From Clostridium scatologenes (GTDB lineage Bacteria; Bacillota; Clostridia; Clostridiales; Clostridiaceae): a stretch of 64,000 nt of DNA. Positions 27,227 through 35,382 of this stretch are shown here, piece after piece; the first letter of the stretch is position 1; the number at the start of each line of letters is the position of its first letter. Made by a program: the position numbers and the translations under genes. The notes beneath the pieces are model-generated. The model searched no databases. It saw nothing but the letters and a program-made list of their open reading frames with translations, and was not told where the DNA came from. Where the stretch lies: assembly GCF_000968375.1 (NCBI RefSeq), contig NZ_CP009933.1:3348001-3412000 (forward strand). The letters run 5' to 3'.

Positions 27227-27655
27227 TTATATTCCAAGTTCACTCATTTGTTCCGCAATCTTATCAAAATCTATATTCGAACTATTGTATTGTATCCATT
27301 TCTCCTTGCTCCATATTTCTAATCTATTGGATACTCCAATACTTACTATTTCCTTTTTTATCTCTCCGTATTCTAAAAGGCTTTGTGGAATTAAAGTTCT
27401 TCCTTGCTTATCTAACTCCATTTCATTGGCACCAGAAAAAAAGAATCTAACAAAAGCTCGTGCATTTTTACTTGTTAATGGAAGCTTTCTTAATTTATCT
27501 TCTAGTACACTCCACTCATCCATAGTATAAGCATATAAACAACCATCCAGTCCCTTGGTAAGTATAAATTTACTTCCAAGCTCTTCCCTGAACTTAGAGG
27601 GTATGATTATTCTATTTTTACTATCTAATGCATGTTCATACTCCCCTATAAACAT
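27227..27655 (-). CDS. mraZ: MraZ transcriptional regulator
   Basis: 142 residues with two AbrB-like SpoVT/MraZ repeats: D-S-K-N-R-I-I-I-P-S-K-F-R (about 12-24) and D-K-Q-G-R-T-L-I-P-Q-S-L (about 82-93). MraZ is a ring-forming DNA-binding protein that represses its own operon. It is the first gene of the division/cell-wall cluster, and three phased GTGG boxes lie about 30-50 bases before its start. SD AGAGGTG before the ATG. Confidence 0.96.
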   Translation of the reverse strand: MFIGEYEHALDSKNRIIIPSKFREELGSKFILTKGLDGCLYAYTMDEWSVLEDKLRKLPLTSKNARAFVRFFFSGANEMELDKQGRTLIPQSLLEYGEIKKEIVSIGVSNRLEIWSKEKWIQYNSSNIDFDKIAEQMSELGI

Positions 27656-27683
27656 TTTTCACACCTCTACTTGGTTATTCACT

Positions 27684-27707
27684 CCACTTCACTCCACTTT
27701 TAACCAC
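27684..27707 (-). promoter_or_regulatory. Candidate MraZ operator (three GTGG boxes at 10-bp spacing)
   Basis: On the minus strand, GTGG boxes occur at 27707-27704, 27697-27694 and 27687-27684, exactly 10 bases apart. Known MraZ sites in E. coli are TGGGN boxes with 5-base spacers, the same 10-bp period. They lie between the promoter and the mraZ start. Confidence 0.65.
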
Positions 27708-27723
27708 TAATTTTACATATTCT

Positions 27724-27753
27724 ATATTAACATAAAAATTCCTTCTTTGTCTA
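27724..27753 (-). promoter_or_regulatory. Promoter of the mraZ cluster
   Basis: Minus strand TAGACA (27748-27753), 18-base spacer, TAATAT (27724-27729) preceded by TGT. The predicted start point is just upstream of the GTGG boxes. The rest of the 403-base gap 27656-28058 holds the ychF promoter and a short copy of a repeat core; otherwise it is AT-rich with no gene seen. Confidence 0.5.
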
Positions 27754-27973
27754 AAATAATTTTAATTATTTTTTTAAGGGAATTAAAATTATTTTTCACT
27801 ATTATTCGATAACATCTACTTTAATGTTCCAATAAATAGTACTGAAATTAACTACAATAAAAATCATATTACTACTTAATTCCCTATAATTTTAAATAAA
27901 ACATTCAACTTTAGCACGCACAAAGTCTTGATTTAATAAACATAATGCAACTTTTTATAGGACAATTGACAGG

Positions 27974-28002
27974 TTGAAATACCTTCATTTGTAGAGTATA
28001 AT
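27974..28002 (+). promoter_or_regulatory. Promoter of ychF
   Basis: TTGAAA (27974-27979), 17-base spacer, TATAAT (27997-28002), about 56 bases before the start codon. It overlaps the end of a 14-base repeat core (27959-27972). Confidence 0.75.
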
Positions 28003-28058
28003 TTAATAGAAAAAATTTAAGTTTTTTTATAATATATAATTGAAAGGAATGTACATAA

Positions 28059-29159
28059 ATGAAACTTGGAATCGTAGGATTGCCTAACGTAGGTAAAAGT
28101 ACTTTATTTAATGCTATAACAAAAGCTGGAGCTGAATCTGCTAACTATCCTTTCTGCACTATAGAACCTAATGTAGGTGTAGTTAGTGTTCCTGATAAAA
28201 GATTGGATGTTCTTGAAAAAATGTATAATTCTAAAAAGAAGGTATACACTGCAATAGAATTTTATGATATTGCAGGATTAGTTAAAGGAGCAAGTAAAGG
28301 AGAAGGTCTTGGAAACAAATTCTTATCTCATATTAGAGAAGTCGAATCTATAGTTCATGTAGTAAGATGTTTTGATGACCCTAATGTAGTACATGTAGAC
28401 GGATCTATAGATCCTATTCGTGATATTGAAACTATAAATCTAGAACTCATATTTTCAGACATAGAAGTAATGGACAGAAGAATTGAAAAAATTGTTAAGC
28501 TTGCTAAAAGCGGAAGTAGCAAAGACGCTAAAGTTGAATATGAATTAATGCTTAAAGTAAAAAAACATCTTGAGGATGGTAATCCAGTTAGAACTTTAGA
28601 GTTAACTGAAGATGAAAGTGAAATCGTTAAAGGATATTTTCTACTTACAACCAAACCAGTATTATATATAGGAAATATTTCTGAAGATGATTTAATTTCC
28701 GGTAATGTAGAAAATGATTATGTTAAGAAAGTTAAAGAATATGCTTCTAAAGAAAATTCTGAAGTAATAGTCATTTCAGCAAAAATAGAAGAAGAGCTTT
28801 CTACTCTTGAAGATGATGAAAAGAAAGAAATGCTTGAAGAATATGGACTTGACGAAGCTGGATTGGATAAGCTAATACATGCAAGTTATAAGCTTCTAGG
28901 CCTTATGAGTTTCTTAACTGCTGGTGTTCAAGAAGTTAGAGCATGGACAGTAAAAAATGGGACAAAAGCACCTAAAGCTGCTGGGAAAATCCATACAGAT
29001 ATTGAAAGAGGATTTATAAGAGCTGAAATAGTATCTTATGACAAACTTGTAGAGTGTGGATCTGAAGCTGCTGCAAAAGAAAAAGGTTATTTTAGACTTG
29101 AAGGAAAAGACTACATCATGCAGGATGGCGACATTGTTAACTTTAGATTTAATGTTTAA
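28059..29159 (+). CDS. ychF: Ribosome-binding ATPase YchF
   Basis: 366 residues, full length. G1 loop G-L-P-N-V-G-K-S-T at 7-15; D-I-A-G-L-V-K-G-A-S-K-G-E-G-L-G-N-K is the G3 region; the TGS domain forms the C-terminus (about 280-365, F-L-T-A-G-V-Q-E-V-R-A-W-T). YchF/OLA1 proteins prefer ATP over GTP and bind ribosomes, with a role in translation and stress response. Monocistronic with its own promoter; a repeat element follows. Confidence 0.97.
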   Translation: MKLGIVGLPNVGKSTLFNAITKAGAESANYPFCTIEPNVGVVSVPDKRLDVLEKMYNSKKKVYTAIEFYDIAGLVKGASKGEGLGNKFLSHIREVESIVHVVRCFDDPNVVHVDGSIDPIRDIETINLELIFSDIEVMDRRIEKIVKLAKSGSSKDAKVEYELMLKVKKHLEDGNPVRTLELTEDESEIVKGYFLLTTKPVLYIGNISEDDLISGNVENDYVKKVKEYASKENSEVIVISAKIEEELSTLEDDEKKEMLEEYGLDEAGLDKLIHASYKLLGLMSFLTAGVQEVRAWTVKNGTKAPKAAGKIHTDIERGFIRAEIVSYDKLVECGSEAAAKEKGYFRLEGKDYIMQDGDIVNFRFNV

Positions 29160-29194
29160 GCTTATATAATGAGCACATTGCGACGCAACTTTTT

Positions 29195-29431
29195 CAGAGG
29201 ACAGAGGACAATTGACAGAGGACAATGAAGGATGATTTTTCTACGCTAAGCTGGGAAAAATCTTTAATTAAACTTTTGATGGCTCGTTTCGCTAAAGCGA
29301 AACATTGCTGACTAATATAAGTTTAAAGCTCATTTTGCGTTAGCAAAACAAGCTTTAGAAATAAATTAGTTTTCCGACGTAAGGAAGAAAACTCACCTTC
29401 ATTGTCCTCTGTCCTCTGTCAATTGTCCTCT
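29195..29431. mobile_element. MITE-like element with terminal inverted repeats
   Basis: About 237 bp between ychF and the Lon-like gene. The ends are 36-37-base imperfect inverted repeats (29195-29231 and 29396-29431) built from AGAGGACA and AGGACAATTGACAG units, in different order on the two sides. The interior holds several hairpins: a perfect 8-bp stem at 29286-29303, a nested stem at 29324-29357, and weaker ones at 29234-29262 and 29369-29392. No reading frame of note. Non-coding, hairpin-rich and flanked by inverted repeats, so a miniature transposable or intergenic repeat is the best reading. No target duplication was confirmed. Confidence 0.65.
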
Positions 29432-29455
29432 AAAAAATGCTTCGCATTTTTTTAA
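29432..29455. terminator. Bidirectional terminator between the repeat and the Lon-like gene
   Basis: Nine-base arms (29432-29440, 29444-29452) with a TTC loop, A-run on one side and T-run on the other. It is placed just past the stop codon of the minus-strand Lon-like gene. Confidence 0.8.
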
Positions 29456-29467
29456 ATGTGAAAATTT

Positions 29468-31777
29468 TTACTTACTTTTTTTGTGCCTTCTAGTATACTT
29501 TTTCAATTCTTTACTTAATTCATCCATAATTTCATTGTAGCCGAAATTTTCTCTTCCCATTAATACTTCTACAGCATCTTTCACACAGCTCATAGAATAT
29601 ATATGAAAATTTCCATTTTTAATTTCTTCTTCTACTTCTTTATTCAATACGATATTATTTAGATTAGATTCTGGAACTAAAACTCCCTTGTCTTTTATTG
29701 TGTCTTTTAATTTACATACCTTGAAGAAGCCCTCTATTTTTTCATTTACTCCTCCTATAGGCTGTACTTTTCCAAATTGATTTATAGACCCTGTAACCGA
29801 TATATTTTGTTTTATCCCTATTTTACTTAAAGCTGATATCATAGATACCACTTCCGCTACGGATGCACTATCTCCATCTACTGTGCCATATATCTGTTCA
29901 AAGCTTAAATGAAAATCTACAGGTATTTTTTCATAGCCACCTATAAGATTGCTTATATATCCTTTTAATGTACTTATAGCTTTATTGTGTATGTCTCCAC
30001 TTAAATTACTTTCTTTTTGTACATCTATTATATTTCCTTCTCCCTTATAACAACAACAAGTTATTCTTATAGGTTTCCCAAAGCTGCAGTATCCTGTATC
30101 TATAACAGATAAACCATTTACTTGACCTATTTGCTTTCCTATTACATTTATAAGTATCTTGTTATCTTTATAGTTTTCATTTATTTCCTTTTCTACTATT
30201 TCTTCAGTATATACTGTATCTATTATATCTTTTTGCTCTATTTTATCTCTATTATCTTCCTCCACTTTATTATTAGAAATTGTAAGTACTCTATTTAATT
30301 CATAATCATCTATATAAAATTTATTTTTATTTTCAGCTTTTCTAGATAAAAATTTAGCTAACTCTGTTACACCTTCCTGAGACAGCTGATAAAAATTGTT
30401 GATTCTACACATATTATATATTTTTATTAAGAAAGATTTTTTTGTTTCCTCATTTATATCTAATAAAGATTTGTACTCAGCTCTAACCTTAAAAACTTTT
30501 TTAAAATCTTCGTCATAATTGTATAAAAGATTATAAAGATTATAGTCACCTATAATTATTATCTTTTCATTAAATTTAACAGGTTCTGGTTTTAGACCAT
30601 TTAAATTTAAGAACTCCAAATATCCTCTATTATAATCTAAATCTACTTTACCACTCATAATGGATTTCTTTAAATGATAATATGCTGAAGGATTATTTAA
30701 AAGACTATTTGCTCTAACTATAACGCATCCACCATTTGCCTTTAAAAGTGATCCTGGTTTCATTAAATTTATATCTGTAATATATGACCCATTTTTATTT
30801 TCATATTCTATGCTTCCAAGCAAATTATTCACACTAGGATCTTCTTCAAATATTACAGGTGGTTCATTATTTTCACTGTTATCCACTAAAACATTTATCA
30901 TATATTTATATATTTCATTATTTATTTCCTCTTCATCATCTTCATAATTCATAGAATATATTTCTTTAACATTCTCTTCTATTTGAGCGCAAATATTATT
31001 TAAAAACTCTATAATGTCCTTGTTATCTTTAAACTTTTGAAAATATTCTTCTTTAATATTTTCTGTTTTTCCAATATAATAATCATCTATAAATCCTTTT
31101 ATTCTTTCAATTCCTGATTCCTCTATATTTTTTAATTCTTCCAAAACTTTTTGAGCATCCTTCTTTAAGCTGCTAGCATTATTTAATATCTTTTCTTTCT
31201 TTTCATTTTCTAACTTTTCATATTCACCCTCATTCATAACTTCTTCTTTATCCTTCATTGGGATGAAGGTAAATCCATTTTGAGTTGCTCTAATAGTAAA
31301 CCCTTGTTCTTCAGAGTCTTTTAATAGCTTATTTATTAAATCAGATCTTCTTTTATGAATACTTTCAATTATTTCTTCCTTTTCACTATTAGTTGAATCG
31401 GTATAAAATTCATAAGTTATTTCTGAATATATTTTTTGTATTTTTTCTAAAGTTTCTTTTAAAACTTTTCCTTTACCAGCTGTTAAAAATAATACCTTAG
31501 GACATTTTTCATCGTCTTCTATAACATAGCATATATCAACTAGTTTTTGCTTAAACTTTAAATTTTCCTTTACAAATTTTATAATTTCTTCCAATTTATC
31601 TTTTGAAAAATCGTCTATTAAATAAACATTATACCCCTCTTTATCTATTTCTAAAGCCATCTTTAATTTTTTATACATTTCATTATCATCAGGCATATGG
31701 TAGCTATCTTCTTTCAATTCTGCATTTTCAAACTCAAATTTATATACAATTTCTTCAGCTGTCAATTCTCTATGCAT
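29468..31777 (-). CDS. Lon-like protease with degenerate ATPase motifs (LonB/LonC-type)
   Basis: 769 residues. The C-terminal S16 Lon protease domain (about 545-745) is intact: Ser637 in D-G-D-S-A-S and Lys680 in G-G-V-N-E-K, the Ser-Lys dyad. The middle has the LonB-type helical region (K-P-G-S-L-L-K-A-N-G-G, 340-350; F-K-V-R-A-E-Y, 429-435). Where related LonB proteins have a P-loop after a hydrophobic strand, this protein reads Y-L-I-D-D-F-S-K-D-K (52-61) with no GxxGxGKS/T, so ATP binding is probably lost. A Lys/Glu-rich coiled coil spans about 175-285. Known LonC proteins degrade unfolded protein without ATP. GGAGG precedes the ATG; no partner gene is adjacent. Confidence 0.85.
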   Translation of the reverse strand: MHRELTAEEIVYKFEFENAELKEDSYHMPDDNEMYKKLKMALEIDKEGYNVYLIDDFSKDKLEEIIKFVKENLKFKQKLVDICYVIEDDEKCPKVLFLTAGKGKVLKETLEKIQKIYSEITYEFYTDSTNSEKEEIIESIHKRRSDLINKLLKDSEEQGFTIRATQNGFTFIPMKDKEEVMNEGEYEKLENEKKEKILNNASSLKKDAQKVLEELKNIEESGIERIKGFIDDYYIGKTENIKEEYFQKFKDNKDIIEFLNNICAQIEENVKEIYSMNYEDDEEEINNEIYKYMINVLVDNSENNEPPVIFEEDPSVNNLLGSIEYENKNGSYITDINLMKPGSLLKANGGCVIVRANSLLNNPSAYYHLKKSIMSGKVDLDYNRGYLEFLNLNGLKPEPVKFNEKIIIIGDYNLYNLLYNYDEDFKKVFKVRAEYKSLLDINEETKKSFLIKIYNMCRINNFYQLSQEGVTELAKFLSRKAENKNKFYIDDYELNRVLTISNNKVEEDNRDKIEQKDIIDTVYTEEIVEKEINENYKDNKILINVIGKQIGQVNGLSVIDTGYCSFGKPIRITCCCYKGEGNIIDVQKESNLSGDIHNKAISTLKGYISNLIGGYEKIPVDFHLSFEQIYGTVDGDSASVAEVVSMISALSKIGIKQNISVTGSINQFGKVQPIGGVNEKIEGFFKVCKLKDTIKDKGVLVPESNLNNIVLNKEVEEEIKNGNFHIYSMSCVKDAVEVLMGRENFGYNEIMDELSKELKKYTRRHKKSK

Positions 31778-31935
31778 ATCCCATCCTCCTTTTATCGCTT
31801 ACTATAATAATATTCTTAAAATTATTATTTAGGCACAAAAAATTAAAAAACTACTAATTAGTTTTTAGCATTTTATTTTTAAATTTGAATTTTCTTATCA
31901 CATTGCATATAATAGTACTATAATTTAAAACTTTT

Positions 31936-31965
31936 TTGACAAAGTATAAGTTTATTTAGTATACT
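31936..31965 (+). promoter_or_regulatory. Promoter of the 134-residue gene
   Basis: TTGACA (31936-31941), 18-base spacer, TATACT (31960-31965). It gives a leader of about 150 bases containing a small hairpin (32072-32076 with 32082-32086). The rest of the 344-base gap 31778-32121 is AT-rich with nothing else recognised. Confidence 0.65.
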
Positions 31966-32121
31966 TATAGCGTATATGTACATCCAATGATAAGTGTGAA
32001 TTATATTATAAAAAGACATAATACTATGTTATAAATACACTATCTAATTTAAAGATATACGGATTGAAACCGCTGAAAAACTCAGCATTCCATAAAATTT
32101 AAACGTAAAGGAGTTATTACC

Positions 32122-32526
32122 ATGAGTTTTAAAGAAAAAATTGCTCAATATTACACAAAGTCTTATTTTAAAAAATATGGTGACAGACTTACTCAAGTGC
32201 AAGGAACAGTAGTATCTGTTAAAATTACTGAAAAAACTATATTGTGGATATTCCATAAATTAAATGTAACCCTTTTGGTAAGACCTGAGAGAAGTAAAAA
32301 TGTTGTAAAATGTTCTTATATGAAAAATAGGTGGTTTAAGAAACCAGAATTTATAACTATATCTCAAGGAAATTTAGTTTTGGTTCAAGGTTTAAAGGGT
32401 AAAAAAGGCAAAGAAAATAGAGAACAAATTGAACTTATCAACATAAGAAATATTACAACAAAAAAAGACTTAGTACCTATGGATGGAAAACCTCAAAGGA
32501 CGCAAAGGGTTCAAAGAATCAAATAA
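32122..32526 (+). CDS. Conserved-type basic protein of unknown function
   Basis: 134 residues, strongly basic (many Lys/Arg, C-terminus P-Q-R-T-Q-R-V-Q-R-I-K). No signal peptide or membrane segment. Alternating hydrophobic residues (V-Q-G-T-V-V-S-V-K-I; L-N-V-T-L-L-V-R; G-N-L-V-L-V-Q-G-L-K-G-K-K-G-K) suggest a small beta-barrel, possibly OB-like, which with the charge hints at nucleic-acid binding; this is inference only. AAAGGAG lies 12 bases before the ATG. It has its own consensus promoter and a strong terminator, so it is a well-expressed stand-alone gene. Family not recognised. Confidence 0.7.
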   Translation: MSFKEKIAQYYTKSYFKKYGDRLTQVQGTVVSVKITEKTILWIFHKLNVTLLVRPERSKNVVKCSYMKNRWFKKPEFITISQGNLVLVQGLKGKKGKENREQIELINIRNITTKKDLVPMDGKPQRTQRVQRIK

Positions 32527-32528
32527 AG

Positions 32529-32560
32529 GATAGAATTGCTAATGCAATTCTATCTTTTTT
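32529..32560 (+). terminator. Terminator after the 134-residue gene
   Basis: Perfect 11-bp stem (32529-32539 with 32544-32554), four-base loop and six T. Confidence 0.92.
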
Positions 32561-32632
32561 ATTATGATTCTGTTAGTTCTGCATGACAAAAAATAGACTA
32601 GCAAGTGGACTTATTATTTTCTTTAAAATGTC

Positions 32633-35179
32633 TTATTTAAAGTATAAATATAAGCTATTAGTTAATGCTATTATACCTGAGAAAAATATTACAATTCCCC
32701 ATTGAATTATATTCAAAGCTGCAGTATGGAATACCATTTGCATAAATGGTATGTATAATACACATATAAGCATAGTCATTGATATAGTTACAGCTCCAAG
32801 CAAATAAATATTTGTAAATAAATTTATTTGAAATATAGAGTGCTCTTCTGATCTACACTCAAACACATGTATCAACTGTGATATTATTAAAGTACATAGT
32901 GCTAATGTCCTGCAGGTTTTTAGGTTATATCCATAAAATTTTCCTACCATAAAGGCTAATATTGTACATACTCCAATTAAGGTTCCCCTTATAACTATTT
33001 TTTCACTTAAACCTCTTGCAAATATGCTTTCATTTTTAGGTCTAGGTTTTCCAATCATTATATCCTCATTAGCTGGGTCCACTCCTAATGCTATAGCTGG
33101 CAACCCATCTGTAGCCAAATTTACTAGTAAAATTTGTATAGGTAAAAGTGGTGTATCTAAATAGAATAGAGAAGATAAAAACATGGTAAGTACTTCTCCT
33201 AAATTACAAGAAAGCAAGTACCTTATAAATTTTCTTATATTATAATAAATAACTCTTCCCTCTTCCACTGCTGCCACAATAGTTGCAAAATTATCATCTA
33301 AAAGTATCATAGAAGAAGCCTCTTTAGTTACATCTGTACCTGATATTCCCATAGATATACCTATATCAGCTTCCTTAACTGCCGGTGCATCATTTACTCC
33401 ATCTCCAGTCATAGCTACAATTTTATTTTTTGATTTAAATGCTTTTACAATCCTTAATTTATGATTAGGACTTACTCTAGCAAATACAGATACTCTGTCA
33501 ACTAAGTCTTCTAATTTCTTATCGCTTATTTTGTCCAACTCTTCACCAGTTATAACCTGTGATTGATCCTTACAAATATCCAATTCCTTACCTATAGCAA
33601 ATGCTGTATTTTTATGATCTCCAGTTATCATTACTGCCCTTATTCCTGCCATTTTGCATTTTAAAACTGCATCTTTAGCTTCCTTTCTAGGCGGATCTAT
33701 AATTCCTGCAACACCTAAAAACACAAGATTGTCTTCTAGTGATTTTCCTCTTACAATCCCCTTATCCTTATATGCACCTGCTATGCATCTTAGTGCATTA
33801 AAGGACATATTTTCTACAGCCTTTTCTACTTTTTCTTTATAACTTGATGTAAATAGTCTTACCTCACCTCTATATAAAATATATTTACATCTACCTATTA
33901 TCCTTTCTGGTGCTCCTTTTACATAACAAATTTCTTTTGTACCTTCTTTCATTATTACAGACATCATCTTTCTATCAGAATCAAATGGGATATCATATAC
34001 TCTATTTGCTTTACCTAAAAAATTTTTTAATTCACTACTATCTTTAAAAAGAACTTTAATTAAAGCTGTTTCTGTAGGATCTCCAAACAAACTTTTTGAA
34101 ATATTCTTTTCCTTAAAATCAAAATTACAATCATTACAATATGTAAAAGCTTTCTTAAGTAATAAATTTTCAGGAATTGAATCTTCATCTACTTTATATA
34201 TTTTTTCATTAAAATACATAGCCTTTACTGTCATTTTGTTTTCTGTTAAAGTCCCGGTTTTATCACTACAAATGATAGAAGTACATCCTAATGTTTCAAC
34301 TGCTGGAAGTTTTCTAACTAAAGCATTCCTTCTAAGCATTCTTGAAACTCCAAGTGCCAAAGCTACTGTAACTATAGCTGGAAGACCTTCTGGAATAGCT
34401 GCAACAGCTAAGCTAACACCTAGAAGAAACATTTCATACTTATCTTGTCCTCTCCAAATTCCAGTAAAGGTTACTATTATACATATAGCAATACAAATTA
34501 TTACCAAAACTTTTCCAAGTGAAGCTAATTTTTCCTTAAGAGGAGACCTTTCATTTTCTATATTTTCAAGCATACCTGCTATTTTTCCCATTTCAGTTTT
34601 CATACCAGTTTCTATTACTCTTGCCCTAGCTTTTCCCTTTAAAACTGTAGTGCCCATAAATATTGAATTTTCTTTAGTTTTGCAACTTTTTTCCACACCT
34701 ACGGATTCGCCTGTCAAAAGAGATTCATCTAACATAAAATTGCTATCTTCTATCAACATGCAGTCTGCTGGCACTCTGTCTCCACTTTCTAGAAGTACTA
34801 AATCTCCAATGACTAATTCTTCTGCATTTACTACAGTTAAATCTCCTGACCTTATTACTTTAGCTGTAGGAGCTGCCATTTCCTTCAACGCCTCTAAGGA
34901 TTTTTCAGTTCTATATTCTTGAAAAAAGCCAAGTATTGCATTCATTACAACAATTATAAGTATAGTAATGGCATCTGCTTTCTCCCCCATGAAACCTGAT
35001 ATAACTGTAGCTGCAATAAGTACCCAAACCATAAAATCATTAAATTGTTGAAGAAATATTTTAATTGCAGATATTTTCTTCTTTTTTTCTAATATATTAG
35101 GTCCATACTTTTTTAACCTTCTATTGGCTTCTTCTTGTGTTAGTCCATTTTGTAATTCTCTTTCATTAATCAAATACAT
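32633..35179 (-). CDS. P-type cation ATPase, Ca2+-transporting (P2A-like)
   Basis: 848 residues. Actuator T-G-E-S at 156-159, ion-site M4 motif A-A-I-P-E-G-L-P (260-267), phosphorylation Asp306 in D-K-T-G-T-L-T, hinge G-D-G-V-N-D-A-P, M5 N-L-G-E-V and M6 N-L-A-T-D-G-L-P. These M4/M5/M6 residues match SERCA-type calcium pumps, so Ca2+ export is predicted, though some relatives carry Mn2+. Ten membrane segments are expected. It is monocistronic, with the neighbouring genes convergent (left) or divergent (right). AGGGAGGGATG site before the ATG. Confidence 0.9.
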   Translation of the reverse strand: MYLINERELQNGLTQEEANRRLKKYGPNILEKKKKISAIKIFLQQFNDFMVWVLIAATVISGFMGEKADAITILIIVVMNAILGFFQEYRTEKSLEALKEMAAPTAKVIRSGDLTVVNAEELVIGDLVLLESGDRVPADCMLIEDSNFMLDESLLTGESVGVEKSCKTKENSIFMGTTVLKGKARARVIETGMKTEMGKIAGMLENIENERSPLKEKLASLGKVLVIICIAICIIVTFTGIWRGQDKYEMFLLGVSLAVAAIPEGLPAIVTVALALGVSRMLRRNALVRKLPAVETLGCTSIICSDKTGTLTENKMTVKAMYFNEKIYKVDEDSIPENLLLKKAFTYCNDCNFDFKEKNISKSLFGDPTETALIKVLFKDSSELKNFLGKANRVYDIPFDSDRKMMSVIMKEGTKEICYVKGAPERIIGRCKYILYRGEVRLFTSSYKEKVEKAVENMSFNALRCIAGAYKDKGIVRGKSLEDNLVFLGVAGIIDPPRKEAKDAVLKCKMAGIRAVMITGDHKNTAFAIGKELDICKDQSQVITGEELDKISDKKLEDLVDRVSVFARVSPNHKLRIVKAFKSKNKIVAMTGDGVNDAPAVKEADIGISMGISGTDVTKEASSMILLDDNFATIVAAVEEGRVIYYNIRKFIRYLLSCNLGEVLTMFLSSLFYLDTPLLPIQILLVNLATDGLPAIALGVDPANEDIMIGKPRPKNESIFARGLSEKIVIRGTLIGVCTILAFMVGKFYGYNLKTCRTLALCTLIISQLIHVFECRSEEHSIFQINLFTNIYLLGAVTISMTMLICVLYIPFMQMVFHTAALNIIQWGIVIFFSGIIALTNSLYLYFK

Positions 35180-35382
35180 CCCTCCCTCTTTTTTAGTTGT
35201 TTATACAATTTAAATATATGCCTTCAATTACCACTATTATGAAAAAATAATAAAAAAACAAATACTATGCACAAAAGTATATACATGAGATTTCGTATAT
35301 ATGTTGTATAAAATATTACTATTGTATATAATAATATGTAGCAATCATTAGAATTTAGTATAAAATTAGGAGGATTTAAAAA

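Noticed and set aside
27966..28002. Perfect TTGACA at 27966-27971 as -35 box for ychF
   Set aside because: The distance to TATAAT is 25 bases. The TTGAAA a few bases further at exactly 17 bases is the better partner.
28914..29225. Minus-strand frame at the end of ychF
   Set aside because: Overlaps the conserved TGS domain of ychF antisense and enters the repeat element; no start site.
29195..29431. AGAGGACA repeats as a CRISPR array
   Set aside because: The units are short, adjacent or inverted, and have no regular spacers or cas genes nearby.
31778..32121. A riboswitch in the long leader before the 134-residue gene
   Set aside because: Only a five-base-pair hairpin is seen and no conserved riboswitch motif was recognised.
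34236..34922. Plus-strand frame of 228 codons
   Set aside because: It is the antisense shadow of the calcium-type ATPase gene, with no ribosome site and Ser/Thr/Pro-rich composition typical of a reverse frame.
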